Counted from the stretch's first letter, positions 53,557-62,223 are shown. The stretch: DNA of 64,000 bases from JAYUJH01 sp043765375 (GCA_043765375.1 JAYUJH010000033.1:11957-75956), one strand, 5' to 3'. Program-made: numbers and translations. The notes: generated from the letters alone by a model not told the origin.

Positions 53557-54150
53557 ATGGGAAAGGCAATTATGAATACAAAAAATACAAATATAAAAAC
53601 CACGAACACAAGAAATATGGGCAAAAAGCAAAATAAGGCAAAAAAAAGCTCTATTGTCCCTAAAATCATTTTGGTGCTAATAATGCTCGCTATAATTATT
53701 TTATATAAAGCAGCATTTGTGTTGTTATTGCTTGGTATGTTGCCGACTATTGTCGCTAATTACGCCGACACAACTTCTACAAAAATGGGGGCTACAAAAA
53801 TGGGGGCTACAAAAATTAGCGTAACAAAAATAGATGCAACAAAAATGCGGGTTTATACAATTTTCTGCTGCAATTTAGCGGGTTTATTGCCATATTTCAT
53901 TCCATTTGCTCAAAATGGAGGCAGTTCGGAAGAATTAATTCATCGCGTATCTGATTATAATATGTGGATAATTATTTATGGTATGGCCGCATGTGGCTAT
54001 GGTTTGATTAAATTATGTCCCACAATTTATCATGGTTTTTTGCGTGTAAGTTATGCAAGCAAAGCGTTTCAAGCACAACAAAAGCAAGATGCACTCCTCA
54101 AAGAATGGGGTGACGATGTCGCAAATATTGCTGCCGTCACCGCAAAATAA
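53557..54150 (+). CDS. Membrane protein partner of the pseudokinase, unknown
   Basis: 197 residues. Basic N-terminus (KKQNKAKKSSIVPK), two close helices (IILVLIMLAIIILY and AAFVLLLLGMLPTIVA), another in FCCNLAGLLPYFIPF and one in WIIIYGMAACGYGLI. Repeats TKMGATKMGATKISVTKID (15-bp unit) separate helix 2 from 3. The C-terminal tail ends KEWGDDVANIAAV. It directly follows the pseudokinase gene and probably forms an operon with it. Confidence 0.72.
   Translation: MGKAIMNTKNTNIKTTNTRNMGKKQNKAKKSSIVPKIILVLIMLAIIILYKAAFVLLLLGMLPTIVANYADTTSTKMGATKMGATKISVTKIDATKMRVYTIFCCNLAGLLPYFIPFAQNGGSSEELIHRVSDYNMWIIIYGMAACGYGLIKLCPTIYHGFLRVSYASKAFQAQQKQDALLKEWGDDVANIAAVTAK
53779..53853. repeat. 15-bp tandem repeat in the membrane protein gene
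   Basis: About five copies of ACAAAAATGGGGGCT and diverged forms, coding TKMGA-type units in a loop between membrane helices. Confidence 0.9.
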
Positions 54151-54172
54151 TCTAGACCCATAATTTTATCAT

Positions 54173-54889
54173 ATGCGCCAAAATCATGACCCCGCCTGCA
54201 TTAATTATATTAATACAGTTTTTGCAAATGAAACTCCGCATATGCAACAAGTCCGCCTGAAGGGGGAAGAAGTTTTGGCGGGAATGCAAATAAGCCCGCA
54301 TGAAGGCAAATTGCTTTATGTTTTGGCGAAAATGATTGCGGCAAAAAATATTTTGGAAATTGGCACATTTGTTGGATATTCCACCTTATGGCTTGCAGAT
54401 AGCCTGCCCGATGATGGGCGCATTACCACCATTGAACTCCGCCCCGAGCAAGCAGAAATTGCCCGCAATCATTTTGCAACTTCACCTCATAATCATAAAA
54501 TCAACATATTAGAGGGCAGGGCGCTTGATATTTTAGCAACTATTAGGCACCATATTAATGGCAATTACGATATGATTTTCATTGATGCTGCCAAAGCGCA
54601 ATATTATGAATATGTGCAAATATGTGAACCATTATTGCGGGTGGGCGGGTTGATGTTGTTGGATAATAGTTTGTTATTTGGCAATGTTTATCATGATGAT
54701 AATTATCCTAGCGATAATAATTTGGGTGATAATTATTCCAGTAACATTTGCAAAGTTGCAAAAAAATCCTCTCCCGCAGCCATCGCATCTGTGCGGGCAG
54801 CAAACGAATATCTCGCCCAGAATTATGATGCTATCTTAATTCCCACCGAGGAGGGCTTAACCGTTGCTATGAAAAAACATCAGTTTTGA
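54173..54889 (+). CDS. SAM-dependent O-methyltransferase (class I)
   Basis: 238 residues. ILEIGTFVGYSTLWLADSLP is the SAM-binding loop, TTIELRPEQAEIARNHF binds ribose, and MIFIDAAKAQYYEYV and LMLLDNSLLFGNV match the caffeoyl-CoA-type methyltransferases. An insert in the C-terminal part is repetitive (DDNYPSDNNLGDNYSSN; 15-18 bp units near 54697-54743). Substrate unknown. Confidence 0.87.
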   Translation: MRQNHDPACINYINTVFANETPHMQQVRLKGEEVLAGMQISPHEGKLLYVLAKMIAAKNILEIGTFVGYSTLWLADSLPDDGRITTIELRPEQAEIARNHFATSPHNHKINILEGRALDILATIRHHINGNYDMIFIDAAKAQYYEYVQICEPLLRVGGLMLLDNSLLFGNVYHDDNYPSDNNLGDNYSSNICKVAKKSSPAAIASVRAANEYLAQNYDAILIPTEEGLTVAMKKHQF

Positions 54890-54912
54890 AAAACACAGAG
54901 TTTAATATCACA

Positions 54913-55794
54913 TCACCCCGATTTGCCAGCATGATGCGAGCGACGCAGCACAATAATCCCCACTCCAATAATTGTAAATATCCCCCCAATTATAAATTGC
55001 AAGCTCAAAGGCTCATCAAATGTAATATGAATAAACGTCAACCCAAAAGGTGGAATCAACAAACTATACGGCACAATCACATTCACAGGGTGACGGCTCA
55101 TCAAATGAAACCATAGCCCATAAGCAACAATGGTTGAAAGCACCACCGTGTAACTTAATGAAAGCCAAGCCTTCACGCTTGCTTGTTGCATAATTTGTAG
55201 TTGCCCATCTTCAAACAGCCAGCTCAGCACCGCCAATTGTGGTGCAGCAAATAGCGAAGTCCAAGCAAGCACCCCCAGCATATTGACTGTTGCAAAACGC
55301 TTCATATAAATATTACTCACTGCCCATGCAAGCGCAGAACAACACGCAATAATAAATGGTATATATTGTTGCATAATTCGTGGTGAACCGCATATTATGA
55401 TAATCCCGATGAACGAAATTAGCATACCCAATGCTCGCCACCTGCCAATTGTTTCTTTGAAAAATATAATCCCCAGCAAGCAGGAAAATGGCACACCAAG
55501 TTGAGAGGCAATCACCGATGTTGAAACGTCCATTCCCATGTGAATTGGCACAAACATCAACGGAAAATGCAATACACCGAGGAAAAATGATATAATTGCA
55601 ATATCTTTGACCTTACCCACGGGACGAGGGAAAAATGGCAGCAGCAATGCAGATGTTGCGATAAACCGTAAGCATAGCAGCAGCATTGGCGGCATCTCGT
55701 TTAAGGCGTATCTAGCGGCAATATAATTACCACCCCAGCACGCCGCCACCAAAATTGCTTGCAAAACATAATTTGAGAACATATGCAATAACAT
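54913..55794 (-). CDS. EamA-family transporter (DMT superfamily)
   Basis: 293 residues with about ten membrane helices in two EamA repeats. The first begins ILVAACWGGNYIAARYALNEMPP; the second begins FIIACCSALAWAVSNIYMK. YSLLIPPFGLTFI and QFIIGGIFTIIGVGIIVL close the second half. Probable exporter of small metabolites; substrate not visible. It converges on the methyltransferase gene. Confidence 0.88.
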   Translation of the reverse strand: MLLHMFSNYVLQAILVAACWGGNYIAARYALNEMPPMLLLCLRFIATSALLLPFFPRPVGKVKDIAIISFFLGVLHFPLMFVPIHMGMDVSTSVIASQLGVPFSCLLGIIFFKETIGRWRALGMLISFIGIIIICGSPRIMQQYIPFIIACCSALAWAVSNIYMKRFATVNMLGVLAWTSLFAAPQLAVLSWLFEDGQLQIMQQASVKAWLSLSYTVVLSTIVAYGLWFHLMSRHPVNVIVPYSLLIPPFGLTFIHITFDEPLSLQFIIGGIFTIIGVGIIVLRRSHHAGKSG

Positions 55795-55919
55795 ATATAT
55801 TATTTGCGTAATTAACTAGTTAATTTTTTACAATAATTTGTGTTTAATATCATATAAGCCCCTTAATATTAGCCCCTTATAATACCAGCATTTACAAAAG
55901 CCAATGAAATTGGGAATAT

Positions 55920-55995
55920 AAATTAGGAAGCGCCATGTAAATTAAGAAATACTATGCAAATGAGGAAGCACTATGCAAATTAGGAAACACTATAT
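55920..55995. repeat. 19-bp tandem repeat
   Basis: Four units, for example AAATTAGGAAGCGCCATGT and AAATGAGGAAGCACTATGC. Non-coding; unit length not a multiple of three. Confidence 0.92.
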
Positions 55996-56059
55996 CAGCC
56001 AAATTGCGAAAAAACCAAAGGCGTAACAAAACATTAATATTGATTTAAGCATAATTAAT

Positions 56060-56088
56060 TTGACATTTGCGGGGGGGGGGGGTAAAAT
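56060..56088 (+). promoter_or_regulatory. Candidate phase-variable promoter with poly-G spacer
   Basis: TTGACA (56060-56065), a 17-bp spacer TTTGC plus 12 G (56071-56082), then TAAAAT (56083-56088). The -35 is a perfect consensus and the -10 is 5/6. A G run of this length is prone to slip, and spacer length sets promoter strength, so expression should switch as G number changes. Transcription would start near 56095, ahead of the gene at 56153. Confidence 0.75.
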
Positions 56089-56122
56089 TAAAATGTTACA
56101 TTAGATTTTGTTTTTTTATTAC

Positions 56123-56137
56123 AGATGCGCTGCATCT
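56123..56137 (+). promoter_or_regulatory. Small hairpin in the leader of the island gene
   Basis: AGATGC-GCT-GCATCT, a 6-bp stem, 15 bases before ATG 56153, next to the weak ribosome site AGGATTGG. Confidence 0.5.
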
Positions 56138-56152
56138 AGGATTGGTTTCAAA

Positions 56153-56401
56153 ATGAAACTTCAATACCACGTGAGCATATGGGGTGAACACTACCTCATA
56201 GGAAAAGGTCTTGATGGTTACGCTCTACTTCGGAAAATTGCCATTCTCAACCCCAGAAAATGGGGCGAATACATAGATGAAAGTTTTTTTAGAGGAAAGT
56301 TTGGTCATAATTCTGTTATCATAGGAACATCGGACTCAAAATTTTTCTTCAAAGAATTGAGGAAAATACCAAATATCATCATCATAAGTAATGCTCAATA
56401 A
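56153..56401 (+). CDS. Small protein of the poly-G island, unknown
   Basis: 82 residues from ATG 56153; a TTG at 56108 would add 15 residues but sits close to the predicted transcription start. MKLQYHVSIWGEHYLIGKGL starts it; KIAILNPRKWGEYIDE and KFFFKELRKIPNIIII follow. No signal peptide or membrane helix, no family recognised. A few codons (CTC, CGG, CTT) look unlike neighbouring genes. It is bounded by the poly-G promoter and a terminator, so it is an independent unit. Confidence 0.6.
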   Translation: MKLQYHVSIWGEHYLIGKGLDGYALLRKIAILNPRKWGEYIDESFFRGKFGHNSVIIGTSDSKFFFKELRKIPNIIIISNAQ

Positions 56402-56415
56402 GTCATTCTCAACTA

Positions 56416-56443
56416 AGAAACCTATTATAAATAACAGGTTTCT
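56416..56443 (+). repeat. Inverted repeat downstream of the island gene
   Basis: AGAAACCT pairs with AGGTTTCT, 8-bp stem and 12-base loop, with no T-run. Could stabilise the transcript end. Confidence 0.6.
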
Positions 56444-56460
56444 GCACGCTCCTTCTAACA

Positions 56461-56488
56461 ATCCCCCGCAATAATGGGGGATTTTTTT
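56461..56488 (+). terminator. Terminator after the island gene
   Basis: ATCCCCC pairs with GGGGGAT across an 8-base loop, followed by seven T. Confidence 0.88.
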
Positions 56489-56500
56489 GTGTAATATTTG

Positions 56501-56570
56501 TTTTAACCCCTCACGCATCAGCTTTGGATTTAACAATCCTCGCTTCTGCTGCTCTCCCGCAAGGGGAGAA
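56501..56570. repeat. Dispersed repeat (inverted copy of 31411-31466)
   Basis: Reverse complement carries CTCCCCTTGCGGGAGAG at one end and GCGTGAGGGGTTAAAA at the other, as at 31411-31466; the middle is diverged. Confidence 0.72.
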
Positions 56571-56592
56571 CGATTAAAACTATCAGCCAAAG

Positions 56593-58332
56593 TCAACAAT
56601 TCTCATTATAATCATTCAGCCATTTTTTTTCAGCGTCAGTCATCAAAGTGAAATCCACCAAATCATCATCTATTGGAACTTGGGTTAGCGTTTCAAACCC
56701 GAGATACTGCACATCACCCACCATCATTTTTTCCACCACTAGAACTAATGATTCAATCCTGATGCCATACTCCCCCGTCATATAATAACCTGGTTCGTTG
56801 GAAAGCACCATACCAGCCTGCAACGCCACACCATTTGAACGGGTGGAAATGCTCTGAGGCCCTTCATGCACACACAGATAATGCCCCACGCCATGCCCAG
56901 TTCCGTGAGCATAATCCAAGCCATGTTGCCACAAAAATTGCCGTGCCAACACATCAAGCTGATGCCCCGTTGTGCCAACGGGAAAAACTGCCGTTGCAAG
57001 CGCAATATGCCCCTTCAGCACTAAAGTGAAATTGCGTTTGAAATCTGCATTTGCATTCGCATTTTGATGCAATACGCCACGCCCTAATCTATCACGCCCC
57101 AATCCACCACGCACTAATGTTCTAGTGATATCAGTTGTGCCATATTCATATTGTCCGCCAGAATCCAGCAACAGCACCTCACCAATTTCAATATTTCGGT
57201 TGGTCTGTTCAGTCGGACGATAATGTACGATTGCGCCGTTAGCACCAGCTCCAGCTATAGTGGGGAAGCTCGCCCCTCGGTAATCAATATGTTGCGCTCG
57301 CAATTCTTCCAACTTCGCCACCACGTCCAGCTCGGTGATTGGCGTTGCGACATTATTAAACCAAGCGATTAAAGCCTTAACGGCGATTGCGTCCACCAAA
57401 TGCGCTCGTTTAATTCCTGCAATTTCAGTTGCATTTTTCACAGCTTTGAGCATCGCAATAGGGTTTGGCGTGCGTATTATAGTTGCATTATTTTCAAGCA
57501 ATTTTTGCGCAAAATAATATGGAGTAGCTGCTGCACAAAATTGAAAGCTACCATGCAAATGATTATCAATCTCATCTGGGGCATCTGGTGCAAGCAATAT
57601 CACATTATCTAAATGTAAATCTAAATGCAAATCTTGCATTTTTTCTGGCTCAATAAATAACTTAACCACCCCATCTTTGTTTAATATTGCCCGACAAAGG
57701 GGCAGGGGGTTATATGGCACATCACCACCACGAATATTCAGCAACCAACAAATGCTATCCGCTTCATTAATCAACAAATTATCAGCTTGCATTTTTTCAA
57801 TCACCATAGCAATTTTTGCGCTGGAACTTGCTCCCGCCAATTTTTCATCATGCAAAAATACATTCGCAAGTGGGCGGGCTGGTTGATTATGCCATAATTC
57901 ATCAATAGGGTTTTTAACTGCTATTAATTTTATGTTGGGGGCTAATTCCGCTATCCAGCCCTCAATTTGTCGTACTGAATGAAGTGTCGCATCAAACCCT
58001 ATATTACGCAGTTTTGTATTATGCAAATAATTAGTGATTGATTGTTTGCCATAATCCACCACATCAAATAAATCACCATCAAGTTGCGCCCTTGCTTGCA
58101 GTGTATAACGCCCATCGGTGAATAAGACCGCCTTGTCCGCTGTTATCAGCAGAACTCCCGCCGAACCATCAAAGCCACATAGCCATTCCACTCGCCGAGC
58201 ATAATCCGCTTGATATTCACCCAAATATTCATCACTCACGGGCAGCAAAAATCCGCTTAATTTTTCGTCTAGCAATTTATTATTTTGTAAATATTGGCGA
58301 ATTGCATTTAACTTCTCAATATATGTTTTCAT
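56593..58332 (-). CDS. pepP: Xaa-Pro aminopeptidase (M24B family)
   Basis: 579 residues, the long three-domain type, from ATG 58332 (MKTYIEKL). N-terminal creatinase-like domains (RRVEWLCGFDGSAGVLLIT), then the catalytic domain: LLLDSGGQYEYGTTDITRTL (metal Asp pair), GHGVGHYLCVHEGPQ (His), VLSNEPGYY (Glu) and IRIESLVLV (Glu). A repeat-coded insert GLGRDRLGRGVLHQNANANAD (15-bp units, 57074-57118) lies in a surface loop between TRTLVRG and the next helix. Confidence 0.93.
   Translation of the reverse strand: MKTYIEKLNAIRQYLQNNKLLDEKLSGFLLPVSDEYLGEYQADYARRVEWLCGFDGSAGVLLITADKAVLFTDGRYTLQARAQLDGDLFDVVDYGKQSITNYLHNTKLRNIGFDATLHSVRQIEGWIAELAPNIKLIAVKNPIDELWHNQPARPLANVFLHDEKLAGASSSAKIAMVIEKMQADNLLINEADSICWLLNIRGGDVPYNPLPLCRAILNKDGVVKLFIEPEKMQDLHLDLHLDNVILLAPDAPDEIDNHLHGSFQFCAAATPYYFAQKLLENNATIIRTPNPIAMLKAVKNATEIAGIKRAHLVDAIAVKALIAWFNNVATPITELDVVAKLEELRAQHIDYRGASFPTIAGAGANGAIVHYRPTEQTNRNIEIGEVLLLDSGGQYEYGTTDITRTLVRGGLGRDRLGRGVLHQNANANADFKRNFTLVLKGHIALATAVFPVGTTGHQLDVLARQFLWQHGLDYAHGTGHGVGHYLCVHEGPQSISTRSNGVALQAGMVLSNEPGYYMTGEYGIRIESLVLVVEKMMVGDVQYLGFETLTQVPIDDDLVDFTLMTDAEKKWLNDYNENC
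57074..57118. repeat. 15-bp tandem repeat inside pepP
   Basis: Three copies of the type CGCCCTAATCTATCA / CGCCCCAATCCACCA / CGCACTAATGTTCTA. Confidence 0.85.
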
Positions 58333-58461
58333 AACCACATAATAATGCAATAATCAAAAAAATATCGCAATATAATTCGCATAGTTTTTTGTTGCTTGCT
58401 TGTTTTTGTTGGGTGGTTTATAAAGAGCGACATAAAAATATATACATATGGAATAAAAATC

Positions 58462-59220
58462 ATGAGATTAAACATGAAATCAAAGATACTCGCAATAATC
58501 GCAACCATGATGATTGCATCTAGCACGGCTCATGCAGAAAATGTCACCAAGGAAGAACTAGGTGGTTTGGTGCGAGCTTATTTGTTGAAAAATCCAAAGG
58601 TGATTATTGAAGCGGTGGAAAACTTTCAAAAGCAAGAATCAGCTAAAGAAATGTCTGGCGTGAAAGATGCGGTCAAAGCTAATCACAAAGCGATTTATGA
58701 AAATAATGCCCATGGTTCAATTGGTGATGCAAATGCTAAAATTGCGGTGGTTGAGTTTTTTGATTATAATTGTTCAGCATGTAAGTATATGTTCAAGCCG
58801 CTTGACGCATTACGCAAGGCTGGATTAAAAGATTTGCGTTTGGTTTTTGTGGAATATCCGATTTTTGGTGCAGAATCACAAGAATTGGCAAAAATCGCAC
58901 TAGCGGTGAACCAAGTTATTCCCGCAAAATATTATGAGTTTCACGGCAAAATGATGCAACATAAAGGCAAGATTGATAAGGTCATAGCACTTGGTTTTGC
59001 GGAAGAAGTTGGGCTAAAACGTGAAGACTTAGAGAAAGAATTAACTAATCCAAAATATGCTAAGATATTAGCTGATAATGCAAAATTGGGTGAAGCCTTG
59101 AAATTGCGTGGCACTCCATTCTTGATTATTGGTGATGAGCCAATTCCAAGTGCGCTTGATGAAGCTGGATTGCAGGAATATATCAAAAGAGCGAAAGAAA
59201 GCAAATCTCAGGCGAAATAA
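58462..59220 (+). CDS. Periplasmic DsbA-like thiol-disulfide oxidoreductase
   Basis: 252 residues. Signal peptide (MRLNMKSKILAIIATMMIAS, cleavage after AHA), helical N-terminal segment, then a thioredoxin fold: VVEFFDYNCSACKYMFKPL with the CSAC active site, and cis-Pro loop LRGTPFLIIGDE. It resembles the DsbA/Com1 group. The start at ATG 58462 is the first that gives a signal peptide; the open frame runs 22 codons further. Its stop is adjacent to the pstC start, so it may be co-transcribed with pst genes. Confidence 0.88.
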   Translation: MRLNMKSKILAIIATMMIASSTAHAENVTKEELGGLVRAYLLKNPKVIIEAVENFQKQESAKEMSGVKDAVKANHKAIYENNAHGSIGDANAKIAVVEFFDYNCSACKYMFKPLDALRKAGLKDLRLVFVEYPIFGAESQELAKIALAVNQVIPAKYYEFHGKMMQHKGKIDKVIALGFAEEVGLKREDLEKELTNPKYAKILADNAKLGEALKLRGTPFLIIGDEPIPSALDEAGLQEYIKRAKESKSQAK

Positions 59221-60219
59221 ATGTCTTCAGAAAAAATGTCGGCAGGTGAAATGTTTTCAGGCGAAATGTCTGTTAAAATGTCGGCAAAGAAGCAGCTAAA
59301 AATGCAACGAAATATGGAATATGCAGCGATTGCTGGCTTGCGACTCTGTGCTATAATCTCAATCATTATCACCGCAATGATATTTTTATCGGTGATTAGC
59401 GAGGCATATTCTTTTTTCAATAATTATGCGTTGTTTGATTTTCTGTTTGGCACTCACTGGAGTCCGCAAAACGCCACTCAAGTCGCAAGTGATGGAGTGG
59501 CATCAGGCAGTTTCGGTTTTCTGCCATTATTGTGCGGAACCTTGATGATAACCGCCATTGCGCTGTGCGTCGCCGTTCCCGTGGGTCTATATTCAGCGAT
59601 ATATATGAATGAATATGCTAAACCACAGATTCGTCGCATCGCTAAGCCATTGCTTGAAGTATTAGCGGGTATTCCCACAGTAGTTTATGGATTTTTTGCC
59701 ATCACCACTATGGCACCATTATTGCAACATGTGGGCGGGGTGCTACATCTGGATATCGCATCAGAAAGCGCATTAGCGGCAGGGCTAGTTATGGGAATTA
59801 TGATGATTCCGTTAATGTCTTCCATGAGTGATGATGCAATCAAAGCCGTTCCCCGAACCCTAAAAGATGCAAGCCTTGCAATGGGCGCAACCCGCAGTGA
59901 AACCATGAAAAAAGTGGTGCTTCCCGCTGCATTATCAGGGATTATGGGGGGAATATTGCTTGCCACTTCACGGGCAATTGGTGAAACGATGATAGTGGTG
60001 ATGGCGGCTGGTTTATCCGCCAATCTCACTTACAATCCGTTGGAATCAGTAACAACAATCACAGTGCAAATTGTTGCATTGCTTGGGGGGGATCAAGATT
60101 TTGCTAGCAACAAAACGCTTGCAGCTTTTGCCTTGGGGCTGACATTATTCATATTTACATTAATATTAAATATTATTGCATTACTCGTTGTTAAGCGTTA
60201 TAGACAGGTTTATGAATAA
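59221..60219 (+). CDS. pstC: Phosphate ABC transporter permease PstC
   Basis: 332 residues with six membrane helices: LRLCAIISIIITAMIFLSVI; LLCGTLMITAIALCVAVPVG. VLAGIPTVVYGFFA and the coupling loop TLKDASLAMGATRSETMKKVV follow. The first 25 residues (MSSEKMSAGEMFSGEMSVKM) are a repeat of a 15-bp unit beginning ATGTC, so the true start may be further in. It is immediately after the DsbA-like gene. No pstS is in the window. Confidence 0.94.
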   Translation: MSSEKMSAGEMFSGEMSVKMSAKKQLKMQRNMEYAAIAGLRLCAIISIIITAMIFLSVISEAYSFFNNYALFDFLFGTHWSPQNATQVASDGVASGSFGFLPLLCGTLMITAIALCVAVPVGLYSAIYMNEYAKPQIRRIAKPLLEVLAGIPTVVYGFFAITTMAPLLQHVGGVLHLDIASESALAAGLVMGIMMIPLMSSMSDDAIKAVPRTLKDASLAMGATRSETMKKVVLPAALSGIMGGILLATSRAIGETMIVVMAAGLSANLTYNPLESVTTITVQIVALLGGDQDFASNKTLAAFALGLTLFIFTLILNIIALLVVKRYRQVYE

Positions 60220-61402
60220 TGCAGAATTGATTATTGCATCATTAAAACGGCGAAAAAGGGCAGAAAAGCGGTTCCGCATTGCGTGCCTTTTCAGTTTGTT
60301 ATTTTCAGGTTTTGCTCTTGCTTGGCTGATAGGGAGTGTGGCAATTCCAGCTTCAAGTGGTTTCATGCAGCATCATGTGCAGTTGCCGTTTGCGGATAAC
60401 ATCACTAAACCGCAAGCACAAATGGCGGTGCGTCAAACATTATTGCGTCAATTTCCTGAAGCTAAACGCCAGCAAAAGCGTATGATTGCACTGATGCTTG
60501 CCCCACATGCGCAAAACTTTGTGCCAATTAATTCGCCCGCAACAACGGCGAATATTCCATTGAGCAGTCGTGCGGATTTATGGTTGAAAAATCCAAACAA
60601 TGTTAGATTGCCTGAGTTGCAGCAACAATATTTACGCAAATTGCAACAAAATGGCTTAATTCATAACCAATTTAATTGGCGTTTTTTCAGCGATAATGAT
60701 TCTCGCTCCCCTGAAAAAGCGGGTTTTTATGCCGCAATTATTGGCTCGCTTTATCTCGTTACAGTCTGCCTGATCGTGGCTTTGCCAATTGGGGTCGGTG
60801 CAGCGATTTACCTTGAGGAGTTTGCTCCAAAAAATCGTTTGACTGATATAATAGAAATAAACATCAATAATTTAGCCGCAGTTCCTTCTATAATATATGG
60901 GTTGCTCGGGTTGTTTTTATATCTCCATTTCATGAATCTCCCTCGTTCATCAGCATTAGCTGGAGGGCTTACTTTGGCGTTAATGTCGCTGCCAATTATC
61001 ATCATTTCCACACGCATCGCCTTAAAATCTGTGCCAAGCTCAATGCGTAATGCTGCCCTTGCCATTGGTGCATCACCATTGCAAGTGGTGTTTCATCATT
61101 TAATTCCGCAAGCAATGGGCGGGATTATCACGGGGACGATTCTCGGTTTGGCGCGCGCAATTGGTGAAACTGCTCCTTTATTGATGATAGGAATGGTAGC
61201 GTTCATCATCAATGCGCCAGACAATTTGCTTGATCCAACAACGGCGATGCCAGTGCAGATTTATATTTGGTCAAGCAGCCCCGAGGCTGGATTTGTGCAT
61301 AAAACTGCTAGCGGGATTATGGTGTTAATAACTATATTAATATGTTTTAACGTAATGGTTAATTTCATTCGTAATAAATCAGAAAGGAGATATTCATCAT
61401 GA
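60212..61402 (+). CDS. pstA: Phosphate ABC transporter permease PstA
   Basis: 396 residues from ATG 60212, overlapping the pstC stop by eight bases. The N-terminus has one helix (ACLFSLLFSGFALAWLI) and an extra periplasmic domain of about 150 residues, then the five-helix permease core: ALPIGVGAAIYLEEFAP; NLAAVPSIIYGLLG. ALAIGASPLQVVFHHLIPQA is the coupling loop. The N-terminal extension is longer than in E. coli PstA, as in other alphaproteobacteria. Confidence 0.93.
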   Translation: MNNAELIIASLKRRKRAEKRFRIACLFSLLFSGFALAWLIGSVAIPASSGFMQHHVQLPFADNITKPQAQMAVRQTLLRQFPEAKRQQKRMIALMLAPHAQNFVPINSPATTANIPLSSRADLWLKNPNNVRLPELQQQYLRKLQQNGLIHNQFNWRFFSDNDSRSPEKAGFYAAIIGSLYLVTVCLIVALPIGVGAAIYLEEFAPKNRLTDIIEININNLAAVPSIIYGLLGLFLYLHFMNLPRSSALAGGLTLALMSLPIIIISTRIALKSVPSSMRNAALAIGASPLQVVFHHLIPQAMGGIITGTILGLARAIGETAPLLMIGMVAFIINAPDNLLDPTTAMPVQIYIWSSSPEAGFVHKTASGIMVLITILICFNVMVNFIRNKSERRYSS

Positions 61403-62223
61403 TGACAGTGCAATCTCAAACGCAAGTTCACACGCAAGCCCAACCATTTCAAGCCCCGCCAGTGCAAGAAATACGTATGCAGGCGAATAATATATCAGTA
61501 TTTTATGGTGAAAAACAGGCAATCTTCAACCTTGATATGGTGTTTCCAACGGGCAGCATAACCGCTTTTATTGGTCCTTCTGGTTGTGGCAAATCCACTT
61601 TTTTGCGCTGTTTTAATCGCATGAATGATACCATCAGAACTTGCCGCACCACAGGCGAAATTGCCCTTGATGGTAATAATATCTATGATGGCGATTATGA
61701 TGTGGTGCGATTACGTTCGCAAGTTGGAATGGTGTTTCAAAAACCAAATCCGTTCCCCAAAACAATATATGATAACATCGCTTATGGCTTGCGCTTGCAT
61801 CATTTGGTGAAACATAAATCTGAGATGGACGGAATTGTTGAGGCAAGTTTGCGTCAAGTTGGCTTGTGGGACGAAGTTTCCAGCCGATTGCGTGAAAACG
61901 CCTTTGGGTTATCAGGTGGGCAGCAGCAACGTCTTTGTATTGCCCGCACCATCGCCATTCAACCTGAAGTTATCCTTATGGACGAACCATGCTCCGCTTT
62001 AGACCCTATTGCAACTAGCCGAATTGAAGAATTATTGGCAGAATTAAAACAGCAATATACCATCGTGATTGTGACTCATTCAATGCAACAAGCTCGCCGA
62101 ACTTCCGATTTTACGGGTTTTTTCCATCTTGGCAGATTAGCAGAATATGGCACAACAGAGCAGATTTTTAGCAATCCTTCAAGCTCCCAAACTGAAGATT
62201 ATATCATGGGGCGTTATGGTTGA
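61399..62223 (+). CDS. pstB: Phosphate ABC transporter ATP-binding protein PstB
   Basis: 274 residues. Walker A GPSGCGKST, Q-loop VGMVFQKPNPFP, signature LSGGQQQRL, Walker B VILMDEPCSALDP. The start overlaps pstA by ATGA and GAAAGGAGA precedes it. The N-terminal 25 residues are Gln-rich. ATPase of the high-affinity phosphate importer with PstC and PstA. Confidence 0.96.
   Translation: MMTVQSQTQVHTQAQPFQAPPVQEIRMQANNISVFYGEKQAIFNLDMVFPTGSITAFIGPSGCGKSTFLRCFNRMNDTIRTCRTTGEIALDGNNIYDGDYDVVRLRSQVGMVFQKPNPFPKTIYDNIAYGLRLHHLVKHKSEMDGIVEASLRQVGLWDEVSSRLRENAFGLSGGQQQRLCIARTIAIQPEVILMDEPCSALDPIATSRIEELLAELKQQYTIVIVTHSMQQARRTSDFTGFFHLGRLAEYGTTEQIFSNPSSSQTEDYIMGRYG

Larger units (their letters stand above)
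55795..56152. other. Gap between the EamA gene and the small island gene
   Basis: 358 bp. It holds a 19-bp tandem repeat (55920-55995), a 14-bp duplication AGCCCCTTAATATT/AGCCCCTTATAATA (55858-55885), a strong promoter with a 12-G spacer (56060-56088), and a leader hairpin (56123-56137). No complete gene. Confidence 0.8.

Noticed and set aside
55920..55995. CRISPR-like array
   Set aside because: Units are only 19 bp with no spacers; it is a plain tandem repeat and no cas genes are present.
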